21,193 nt of DNA from Victivallales bacterium (GTDB lineage: Bacteria > Verrucomicrobiota > Lentisphaeria > Oligosphaerales > Oligosphaeraceae). Shown here piece after piece: positions 6,131 to 12,805 of the stretch. The translations under genes and the position numbers were made by a program. The stretch spans positions 1-21,193 of the forward strand of contig JAFTAC010000174.1 of assembly GCA_017458805.1 (NCBI GenBank). Direction: 5' to 3'. The stretch's first letter is position 1. Every line of letters starts with the position of its first letter. Below the pieces are notes generated by a model that was given only the letters and a program-made list of their open reading frames with translations, had not been told where the DNA came from and ran no database searches.

Positions 6131-8749
6131 TTAATTATCAGTTTTGACGGTTTGAGAGTCTGCGTTGGTGTCTTCAACCTTTTCAGTCGTTTTGTTCGTC
6201 CGTCTATTGCTTGGAGGCAGTTTTCCTTCTTTTCTAAATATGTCCAATGCTTTTCCAATCGTGTGAATGCTCATTCCTACCGTGACAGCCATTTCAGCTC
6301 TGGTCTTGCCTTCATCCAGGGACTCTTTTAGGAAAGTGATTTTTTCATCCTCCGTCATACCTTTCCATTTGCGTATTGTTGAAGATTGCATTTCCTGTCC
6401 AGTCTGTGTTGAAACTACATCATCAATGTCGTAATACATAGACTGCTCTTCCATGCTAATACCCAAATATCTAGGTTCGCGGTCTTTCTCGCCACCTCTG
6501 TTCTTGACTATCGTGACACCAATATTTATTATGTGTCTCTTTGTTGTCTGACCCTCCAAGTCCTTATATTTGCTTTTCTCATCATCATACTCCTTTTTAT
6601 CCTCTTTGCTTCTCTTTGGCATTTGGGTCAACTCACGGGCCATGTATCCAAGATAGTCCTCAAAATGCAGTCTTGTGCCTACGTCATTTGCGATTAGACG
6701 AGTTCCAAGCATTTTAGTTCCTGCGTATTCATGGTGTACAAGTATAATGCTCAAATGCTGCTCTTCTGTCAATTTATCAAGCCACGTTCTGAATTTCTTC
6801 CAATTCTCTTCTTCATCGCCCTGTGCATCGGTGAGTTTAAGGAGATGGTCGAATATCACAACACTCACTGGCTCGTCTTCCTTGCCGATATTCGTATAAC
6901 CGGCTATTGTCTTCTCCATCTTCTTCTGCCCGTCTTCATTTGTGAGGTTGCAGTATTTAACCTGCTCATACAAGAACAGACCATTGTCCCGCGTATTATA
7001 GATGTGCCTGAATGCAGCCAGCCTGTCCTTGATAATGCTGTCTTTCATTTCTGTATCTGTTATATACAGGACTTTCAATGACTTCCTGCGTAGTTTCCAG
7101 CCAGAGAACATCATCTTGCGATTATTAGCAATGGCCATTCCAAGAGCAATGGAGAAGAATGACTTGCCAGAACCTTCCTTGCCAGTAAAAAGAATCCAGT
7201 CGTTCTTCCTTAAAATCGGCTCGACAATGAACTCGTCTGCTCTGGCGTTGGTGCGTTTTCTCATTATTTTGCCATAATAGCCTCTAAGCGTCTCAGGTAT
7301 CTTTATCTTGTTCTTCTTGCATTGGACAAATAAATCCTCCACGGACAGGATTTCTATCTTGTTTCCATTATCCTCATCTTCGTGATTGTAGTTTGGAAGT
7401 ATCTTAGTCGGACAAACAACGAATTTTATTGTTGTTGTCTTGTCTTGCTCCTGCTGATTTGATGCCTTCTCCTTTTGGTTTGACTCCTCAAGCTGCTGGT
7501 GTATCGCATCCAGAACATCGACTAATTCCTTCAGATATACATGTGGGTTCTTTTCGCCGACCTTGAAAATGTAAACCACTCGGCCTGCAAGTTCACTCCA
7601 GTTTGAAAACCACGGAGCACAATAGCCTCCAACAGGTGCGACCCAGATGCAGTCTCCAGCGGGAACATTGTAAGTTGGTTTGACTGGATATTTCTCATTT
7701 CCCTTGATATTGTTATGTATTGAATAAAAAAGTTCACCTTTGTATCCGCCTACTATATCAAGAAGTTGTTTCTCCAGATATGCAACATGATTGTCTATGA
7801 TTTGCTTTTCAAGATACTGAGCGGCCTGTATAAATTCAGTTACAAAGACAAGTTTTTTTTCTTCATTATCATTTATCAAAAGGTTGCTATTGAAAAGATT
7901 TATGAGATAGTCACTGTTGTATCGCTTATCTGATGCACCAAACACGAACTTATATATATCATTAGTGAAAGGATATTTATCCTCCTTTCCGTCCTTTGTT
8001 ATCCTGAAGAAATAATATTCTGTGTCTTGCTTTTGGGGATTGTCTGGATTACTGATTTTCCATCGTTTAGATTGAAGTTTTTCATTTCCAGTATGCCATT
8101 CAGGAAAGAGTCTTCTGATATTCAAACAATTGTATTTTTCAGCAACACAATCATCGGATTCTTCAATGGATTGCAGCATATTGATTACAAATGGATTATC
8201 TCTGTATAATCCTTTCAATGCATCGAGTGGCTTAAGTCCATTGTCAATACAGTATATGAGGAAATATGGAAACTCAAACTGTTCTTTTCCTGAAACCATA
8301 ATCATGTCTAGCAATTCATCATGCTCTTCACCAGGAAAGTAATAAAAGTTTGATGGAAGACTACTTCTATTATCACTATATTGTCTTATCTGTTTTGCCT
8401 TTTCCGTCAACTCATAAAACCAATCATTCTCTCCTGCTATCAACCTCTCAAATGCCGCTTTATGTGTCGGCTTATCCATTGTTCTTCTGAAATATGAGCA
8501 TAACGGTTGTGATTTAGCCATTTCTCTCAAGAAAAACTCTACACGCTTCAACAGGAGATAATAGTTCTGAAGATTTCCGTCTATTTCATATCGGCCTATT
8601 ATGGGATGATCACGATGATTTGTTTCATTGTCCACCGTCGAATCCAAATATTGATAAACTCCAGTGACATATTTCCTGATTCGCTCTGGAAGATTCTTCT
8701 CTGGATATTTGACAATCAGCCTGCCTTTGAACTCTTGATTATATTCCAT
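6131..8749 (-). CDS. RepA-like replicative helicase, probable degenerate primase fusion
   Basis: An 872-residue protein. The ATPase core is of RecA/RepA (AAA_25) type: Walker A GKEGSGKS (about 523-530), ITDTEM (563-568, with the likely catalytic Glu), Walker B VSVVIFDH (about 628-635), and the ILVHHEY strand (669-675) typical of RepA-type helicases. Residues 365-415 (DCIWVAPVGGYC, then W-x2-LAGRVVYIFKVGEKN) look like a TOPRIM domain whose D-x-D has become K-V-G, so a dead primase is likely. The C-terminus (about 815-840, TRAEMAVTVGMSIHTIGKAL) is a helix-turn-helix. The first 350 residues are unrecognised. Lys/Asn-rich composition and low GC set it apart from the GC-richer clamp operon. The start at 8749 has only a weak AAAAGAAAT RBS. 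Role: probably element DNA unwinding at an adjacent AT-rich origin. Confidence 0.8.
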   Translation of the reverse strand: MEYNQEFKGRLIVKYPEKNLPERIRKYVTGVYQYLDSTVDNETNHRDHPIIGRYEIDGNLQNYYLLLKRVEFFLREMAKSQPLCSYFRRTMDKPTHKAAFERLIAGENDWFYELTEKAKQIRQYSDNRSSLPSNFYYFPGEEHDELLDMIMVSGKEQFEFPYFLIYCIDNGLKPLDALKGLYRDNPFVINMLQSIEESDDCVAEKYNCLNIRRLFPEWHTGNEKLQSKRWKISNPDNPQKQDTEYYFFRITKDGKEDKYPFTNDIYKFVFGASDKRYNSDYLINLFNSNLLINDNEEKKLVFVTEFIQAAQYLEKQIIDNHVAYLEKQLLDIVGGYKGELFYSIHNNIKGNEKYPVKPTYNVPAGDCIWVAPVGGYCAPWFSNWSELAGRVVYIFKVGEKNPHVYLKELVDVLDAIHQQLEESNQKEKASNQQEQDKTTTIKFVVCPTKILPNYNHEDEDNGNKIEILSVEDLFVQCKKNKIKIPETLRGYYGKIMRKRTNARADEFIVEPILRKNDWILFTGKEGSGKSFFSIALGMAIANNRKMMFSGWKLRRKSLKVLYITDTEMKDSIIKDRLAAFRHIYNTRDNGLFLYEQVKYCNLTNEDGQKKMEKTIAGYTNIGKEDEPVSVVIFDHLLKLTDAQGDEEENWKKFRTWLDKLTEEQHLSIILVHHEYAGTKMLGTRLIANDVGTRLHFEDYLGYMARELTQMPKRSKEDKKEYDDEKSKYKDLEGQTTKRHIINIGVTIVKNRGGEKDREPRYLGISMEEQSMYYDIDDVVSTQTGQEMQSSTIRKWKGMTEDEKITFLKESLDEGKTRAEMAVTVGMSIHTIGKALDIFRKEGKLPPSNRRTNKTTEKVEDTNADSQTVKTDN

Positions 8750-8756
8750 TTCTTTT

Positions 8757-8942
8757 AATCCAATATTTTGTGCTTAAAAAACTTGAAAATCTACATTTAC
8801 TATACAATAAAAAACAATTAATACAAGACTATTTTCAAATATTTATCAAAAATTTCTCAAAAAAACTTAGAGAATTAAATGTAATTTTCAAATTTTTATG
8901 TATCAAAAAAATGAGATTTTCTGTTAAAAAACACTATCGATT
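8757..8942. other. AT-rich, repeat-bearing candidate origin/promoter region
   Basis: GC is about 18% over 180 bases. A composite repeat occurs twice: ATTTTCAAAT followed by TATCAAAAA, at 8831-8852 and again at 8884-8909 with a slightly longer gap. The region lies directly upstream of the helicase gene and must contain its promoter. Iteron-like repeats in very AT-rich DNA beside a replication gene are what an origin looks like, but only two copies are seen. From 8943 to 9080 the sequence is ordinary and I see no gene in it. Confidence 0.45.
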
Positions 8943-9081
8943 TTGACGATGATTTTACTGGATTTTTGGTCGGATGTGTCGGGTTGCCATCTAGGTTGTT
9001 GGCTGGTCTTGTCTTGTTCCGTTGGTGTTCGTCGCCGACTGGACTCTCAGGAACGGCGGACGATGAGAGAGATGGTGAGAC

Positions 9082-9122
9082 AAAAAAATCCAGCCACCCA
9101 TTTGGACAGGTGGCTGGATTTT
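9082..9122 (-). terminator. Integrase terminator
   Basis: A perfect 14-bp stem (9085-9098 and 9109-9122) with a 10-base loop and a run of seven T on the minus strand, 29 bases after the integrase stop codon. The arms carry A and T at both ends, so it can work in both directions and insulate the helicase region. Confidence 0.9.
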
Positions 9123-9150
9123 GAGGAATCTGAAAACCTGATTACGGCGG

Positions 9151-10497
9151 TTATGAATTGAGGATGTCTTTGATTTTGGTCAACGCCTCGGACTCTGGCT
9201 GGGTCTCGATGTAGTCCAGGACTTCGCGGATTTTGTCGGCGTCGGATTTTCTGGACATGGAATCCACGACAGCCTCCAGAGCTTTCACCTGCTGCTCTGA
9301 ACCGACGTGCGTATAGTGCTTGTCTATGATGTCTGAATCAGCACCAACAAAACTCATCACGACCGCTTTGGGAACACCAGCAGCCGCACAAAATGAGACA
9401 AACGTTGCTCGGCAACTATGAAATCCGTACTGCGTTACGGGGTGAGCACGGCCTTCAACTTTGACTGAGGTTTCCAAACCAATCCAGCGAATTGGTCTCA
9501 ATACGTCAAGGTTCACAAGTCCGGCACCAGTGTTCTTGCCACGGTCGTTCTTGATGTTGTATCGCTTGGCAGTCTTCGGGCAGACGTATGCAACACCATC
9601 CTCCTTCCACTCAAGTGCTTTCTCCAATCCTTCCAACAACGGAGGTGCAATCGGCAGCATCACCTCCTTGCCTGTCTTGTACTGGGTCACTTCAATCCGT
9701 CTGTCCTCCAACGACACGCAATTCCAACGGAGCAGGACGCAGTCTTTCAACCTCTGACCTGTGTACATCGCCAACAAATAAATAAGCCTGATTTCCTCCT
9801 TGTTCTTCAACTTCCTCGCTGGATTGGCGAGTTCATCGAGTATCTGCTGCTCCTGCTCTCTCGTGAAAGCAAGATGGCGTGTCTCGATGTTACGCTCCTC
9901 CCTCTCTCGTCTCATCAGCGTCTTGGATGCAAACGGATTGTCGCCGCTTCTATAAGGGGCCAGGACTTCAAAAACTTTACGGAGACGCTTCATCTTTCTG
10001 TTGAACGTATCGACGGCGAGAGACTGACCACGCATGTACTCTGCGAACTTCTCTGCGTGCTGATATGTAATCTCAGCGACAGTGATTTTCGGGTCGTCAA
10101 CACACCGTCTGAACTCATCGAACGTGGATTGGTATGCCTCCTGCTCGGAGACTGTCGCTGGCATGGCACGGTCTGGATGCTTTGAATAGACATCCCAGGC
10201 GTTGTCAAGAAAAAGTTTCTCACATTGGCTCTGCATTTTTCTAGCAGCAGCCACATGTCCAGCCAGCACCTCCTCCTGAGTGGTCTGCGTCATCGGTAGA
10301 AACCTTGCGCTGGCTATCTTCTCAGCCTCGTCGATGTCATCCGTTCCAGTGCTCAGATCAATGACCTTGCCGTTGATGGTGCAGCGGTAGTACCAGTTCT
10401 TGCTCTGCTTTTTTTTATGAAGTCCACCCAGTCCTAAGGTGCGGTGGGTCTCTTCTGCGTTTTGATCCATTTTTCTTCTCGTTTTTTTTCTGCCCAT
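9151..10497 (-). CDS. int: Tyrosine recombinase (integrase)
   Basis: About 448 residues. A basic N-terminal arm-binding segment (GGLHKKKQSKNWYYRCTING) is followed by a SAM-like core-binding domain and a phage integrase catalytic domain. The catalytic set is visible: Arg in YTGQRLKD, Lys in QYKTGKE, H-x2-R in HSCRATF, and the nucleophile Tyr in DKHYTHVG. The fifth position, normally His or Trp after Gly ('LGH'), reads VGAD here, so Ala takes its place; this may lower activity but variants are known. The ATG at 10497 is taken with weak RBS support; 10470 (DQN...) is an equally possible start, and an open frame extends to 10569. It sits beside tRNA-Ser, the likely attachment site, and is followed by a strong terminator. 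Confidence 0.9.
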   Translation of the reverse strand: MGRKKTRRKMDQNAEETHRTLGLGGLHKKKQSKNWYYRCTINGKVIDLSTGTDDIDEAEKIASARFLPMTQTTQEEVLAGHVAAARKMQSQCEKLFLDNAWDVYSKHPDRAMPATVSEQEAYQSTFDEFRRCVDDPKITVAEITYQHAEKFAEYMRGQSLAVDTFNRKMKRLRKVFEVLAPYRSGDNPFASKTLMRREREERNIETRHLAFTREQEQQILDELANPARKLKNKEEIRLIYLLAMYTGQRLKDCVLLRWNCVSLEDRRIEVTQYKTGKEVMLPIAPPLLEGLEKALEWKEDGVAYVCPKTAKRYNIKNDRGKNTGAGLVNLDVLRPIRWIGLETSVKVEGRAHPVTQYGFHSCRATFVSFCAAAGVPKAVVMSFVGADSDIIDKHYTHVGSEQQVKALEAVVDSMSRKSDADKIREVLDYIETQPESEALTKIKDILNS

Positions 10498-10510
10498 GAA
10501 AACCTGCCAT

Positions 10511-10522
10511 GTCGTAAACGAC
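10511..10522. promoter_or_regulatory. 12-bp palindrome before integrase start
   Basis: GTCGTAAACGAC is a perfect palindrome 14 bases upstream of the chosen integrase ATG. A TATATT on the minus strand (10535-10540) could be the integrase -10 box, which would put the palindrome in the transcribed leader. A repressor or excisionase site is plausible. Confidence 0.35.
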
Positions 10523-10551
10523 TTTCTGCGACTAAATATAGCAGCATCTGG

Positions 10552-10604
10552 GCAAAAAAAAAGTCCCAAAGTGTGATACCATGTGATACTTTGGGGCTTT
10601 TTGT
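10552..10604. terminator. Bidirectional terminator with GTGATAC direct repeats, between tRNA and integrase
   Basis: Arms 10561-10572 and 10588-10599 pair over 12 bp with one mismatch. Runs of A on the left (nine) and T on the right (five) give U-tracts on both strands. It would end the tRNA transcript on the minus strand. The loop region carries GTGATAC twice (10573-10579 and 10583-10589), 10 bases apart. As it lies just inside the element's presumed attachment site, those copies could be integrase arm-type sites. Confidence 0.65.
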
Positions 10605-10613
10605 GCTTAAAAC

Positions 10614-10705
10614 TGGCGGAGAGGGGGGGATTTGAACCCCCGGTACGGTGTTACCCGTACGACGGTTTAGCAAACCGCTGCCTTCGGCCACTCAGCCACC
10701 TCTCC
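10614..10705 (-). tRNA. tRNA-Ser (anticodon GCT)
   Basis: Reading the minus strand: the 7-bp acceptor stem GGAGAGG/CCTCTCC, D-arm with GGCTGAGTGGCC, anticodon arm GGTTTGCTAAACC (anticodon GCT), a long class II variable arm (TACGG/CCGTA), T-arm GGGGGTTCAAATCCCCC, discriminator G and an encoded CCA (10614-10616). The long variable arm and GCT anticodon make it serine, reading AGC/AGU. A TATATT on the minus strand (10719-10724) is a reasonable -10 box. Its 3' end faces the integrase and is probably the element's attachment site. The remaining stretch 10725-10830 shows no gene. Confidence 0.95.
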
Positions 10706-10830
10706 AGCACGATTTAATAATATATAGCAGTTAATAATATACTATGAAACGCTCCTATGTCAAATGGAAAGCTGTTTTTTTGTCGCTTTGGAGCGATTTT
10801 TCATCGTTTTTTTGGGGGGGTGATTATGGT

Positions 10831-12525
10831 TCAACGTGTGCCAAACCATTTGCGGACGGTTTGGACGGAGAGCTTCGGCTGTCTTTGGCTGTTGTACAGC
10901 CCTGCTATGCTGATGCCGTAGGGCTTGCCTGGCTCGGAAGAGCTGTTGCGATGGTAGGTGCGGTTGTCGGCAAACTGCCATATCGCATAGCCGGTGAGGT
11001 CGGGGTTCGTGAAAATCGTCTCCAGGACATCGTTGAGAAACTCGTTCTGGAACTCCTCCGTAAGGCAAGCCGCCGCTTCGTCGTGGCAGCCGTACTGTCC
11101 GCCAACGCCAGATTCGGAGACGATGATTGGCTTGTCGGGGTACTTTTCGCGGAAATAGCGCGTTATCGTGTTGAAGCCCCCCGCACCATCCCGCACGTTG
11201 GCAGCCAGCTCTTCGGGGAGGCCAGGCTTCAGGGGAATCACGCCTGGATAGGCGTTGAAGGCCACCAAATCCGTGCGCTCGTTGCAGAGGTCACCATTCC
11301 AAACGTTGCAGGCAAAGGTGACGAGACGCCCCGAATCCTCGGCGCGGATGACGTCAACCAGCGCATCCACCAGCGTCTTGCACTCGGGCTGGCGACCATC
11401 GCACTCGTTGAGGGAGCCGAAGATGATGACAGAGGGATGGTTGAAGCTGGTGCGCACCATTTCGCGCGTCTGGAATAGCTGTTGCTGCACGAAATCAGGG
11501 TCGAGCAGTTCGTTGACGCCGTCACGCTGCGTGTAGGGCTGTCCGTTTCCCCAGCCAAGGGATTCCTCCCATACGAGGATGCCCATTTCATCGCACAAAT
11601 CCAGAAAACGCTGTGACTGCTGATAGTGCGCTCCGCGTATGAAATTGGCGTTCAAAGACTTGATGAGCTGCAAATCGCGCAGCATCTGGCTCTCGGGCGT
11701 CGCCACCCCGAACTCAATGTGCGAATCGTGGCGATTTACCCCCTTGAGGTAGATGGGTTCGCCATTCAGCAGAATTCGCCGCCCCTCTGCCTTGATTTCA
11801 CGTATCCCGAAACGCACCGAAAGCGGAGCCATGCCCTCGGCTTTCAGCGTCACCCGATGGAGATTCGGATGCTCTGGCGACCACAGCTTGAACTGAGGTA
11901 CGCAGACGGTGGCGCGAGAACTACGGAAACCAACCTTCACGCTATGCGCCTCGTCAAAGCACAGATCCGCCGTGAACTCGCCAGCGGGGAAATCCACCGC
12001 CTCCAATTCGATGAGGCCGCTTTTGTAGTCGCGGGTGCGAACAAACAGCTTGCGATGGTCAAACACAAGCGAGATTCCACGGTAGAATCCGCCGTAGAGG
12101 TAGAAGTCGTAGTAGGGGCGCACCAGCTTGACGGTCTTCCAATCCAATCGGTTGTCCAATGCGGCGAAAAGCATGTGAGTCCCTGCGTCCAGCGGCCCTG
12201 TCTCCAGCTCCAGCCGCGCATACGGATAGGGATGGACACCTAGTGTAGTGTGTCCATCAATGCGGAAATCCCCCCGCAGGCCCATCCCATCGACCACAAG
12301 CCAGGCGTTCTCCACGGGCTGAGCAAGCGTGAATGTGCGGCGGTACAGCCCCGTTCCACGCTTGAGAAACCACTTCGGGAAGGTGTCATAGCAAGCTGGA
12401 ACGACCATTGTGTCCGTCGCCTCGAACGCAGGATTCGCGACCTCTTCAAGCGATTTTCCTTCTTCAAATCTGAACTCCCAGCTGCCATTGAGGGAGAGAG
12501 GGGGGAGAGAGTTTGTGCGTGCCAT
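10831..12525 (-). CDS. Glycoside hydrolase family 2 (beta-glucuronidase/galactosidase type)
   Basis: A 564-residue GH2 enzyme with complete architecture: jelly-roll sugar-binding domain (about 10-165, LNGSWEFRFEEG and RGTGLYRRTF), immunoglobulin-like domain (165-245) and TIM barrel (245-564). The acid/base Glu374 is in GSLNEC and the nucleophile Glu471 in IIVSESG; GVNRHD and the terminal LYNSQRQPK are also typical. Length and domain content resemble beta-glucuronidase. However, the Asn-x-Lys motif that binds the glucuronate carboxylate in E. coli GUS (N-K-K-G) aligns with S-I-A-G, so a neutral sugar substrate is likelier. No signal peptide is visible, so it is probably cytoplasmic. No Shine-Dalgarno precedes the ATG. 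It follows the 1033-residue gene on the same strand, separated by repeat arrays. Confidence 0.9.
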   Translation of the reverse strand: MARTNSLPPLSLNGSWEFRFEEGKSLEEVANPAFEATDTMVVPACYDTFPKWFLKRGTGLYRRTFTLAQPVENAWLVVDGMGLRGDFRIDGHTTLGVHPYPYARLELETGPLDAGTHMLFAALDNRLDWKTVKLVRPYYDFYLYGGFYRGISLVFDHRKLFVRTRDYKSGLIELEAVDFPAGEFTADLCFDEAHSVKVGFRSSRATVCVPQFKLWSPEHPNLHRVTLKAEGMAPLSVRFGIREIKAEGRRILLNGEPIYLKGVNRHDSHIEFGVATPESQMLRDLQLIKSLNANFIRGAHYQQSQRFLDLCDEMGILVWEESLGWGNGQPYTQRDGVNELLDPDFVQQQLFQTREMVRTSFNHPSVIIFGSLNECDGRQPECKTLVDALVDVIRAEDSGRLVTFACNVWNGDLCNERTDLVAFNAYPGVIPLKPGLPEELAANVRDGAGGFNTITRYFREKYPDKPIIVSESGVGGQYGCHDEAAACLTEEFQNEFLNDVLETIFTNPDLTGYAIWQFADNRTYHRNSSSEPGKPYGISIAGLYNSQRQPKLSVQTVRKWFGTR

Positions 12526-12564
12526 AGGAGAATTAAGACCTCAGTAACCGATATTTTCAGAGAA

Positions 12565-12708
12565 CGATGGGACGATGGGACGATGGGACGATGGGACGAT
12601 GGGACGATGGGACGATGGGACGATGGAACGATGGAACTATGGGACGATGGGACGATGGGACGATGGGACGATGGGACGATGAGACGATGGGACGATGGGA
12701 CGATGGGA
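12565..12708. repeat. 8-bp tandem array, 18 copies
   Basis: CGATGGGA is repeated 18 times with no length change (144 bp). Copies 8 and 9 (CGATGGAA), 10 (CTATGGGA) and 15 (CGATGAGA) each differ by one base. It fills most of the gap between the two glycosidase-type genes. Because 8 is not a multiple of 3 it is open in several frames and makes meaningless reading frames. There are no spacers, so it is not CRISPR. Confidence 0.95.
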
Positions 12709-12745
12709 CTAGGAGGTAGCAATGAAGAATAATCTCACCTATGCC

Positions 12746-12781
12746 TTGTCCCATGTGTCTCATATGTCTCATCGGTCCCAT
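12746..12781. repeat. 9-bp array, 4 copies, inverted relative to the 8-bp array
   Basis: Four 9-base units (TTGTCCCAT, GTGTCTCAT, ATGTCTCAT, CGGTCCCAT) share GTCYCAT, the reverse complement of the ATGGGAC/ATGAGAC word of the 8-bp array 37 bases away. The two arrays could pair as one long imperfect hairpin. Confidence 0.75.
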
Positions 12782-12805
12782 GAATACCGTCTTGAATAGT
12801 GATTC

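Larger units (their letters stand above)
1..10613. mobile_element. Integrated mobile element, partial (left end outside window)
   Basis: A tyrosine integrase lies directly beside the 3' end of a tRNA-Ser gene, the classical arrangement for a prophage or integrative element. Inward from it are a RepA-type helicase, an excisionase-like HTH protein, a YagK/YfjJ-type protein, a sliding clamp and a Cas4-like nuclease. Composition supports foreign origin: the 3.6-9 kb section is clearly AT-rich while the sequence beyond the tRNA is GC-rich. No capsid, tail, relaxase or type IV secretion gene is visible, so phage, satellite or conjugative element cannot be decided here. The second attachment site is not in the window. 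The right boundary is inferred and may lie a few dozen bases inside the tRNA gene. Confidence 0.85.

Noticed and set aside
8943..9161. 72-codon plus-strand frame over the integrase terminator
   Set aside because: It runs through the terminator hairpin, lacks an RBS and overlaps the integrase stop.
10434..10691. 85-codon frame over tRNA-Ser
   Set aside because: It is a translation of the tRNA gene and the integrase leader, a common artefact.
1..10705. Left attachment site inside the window
   Set aside because: I found no second copy of the tRNA 3' sequence on the element side, so the left end must lie outside.
10780..10800. Short TCGCT/AGCGA hairpin as GH2 terminator
   Set aside because: The T-tract is on the plus strand, whereas the GH2 gene is on the minus strand, and the stem is only 5 bp.
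10831..12525. Calling the GH2 enzyme beta-glucuronidase (uidA)
   Set aside because: The Asn-x-Lys glucuronate-binding motif is absent, so only the family is claimed.
12240..12781. Long frames with RPIVPSSH-type repeats on both strands
   Set aside because: They are translations of the 8-bp tandem array. No frame has independent support.
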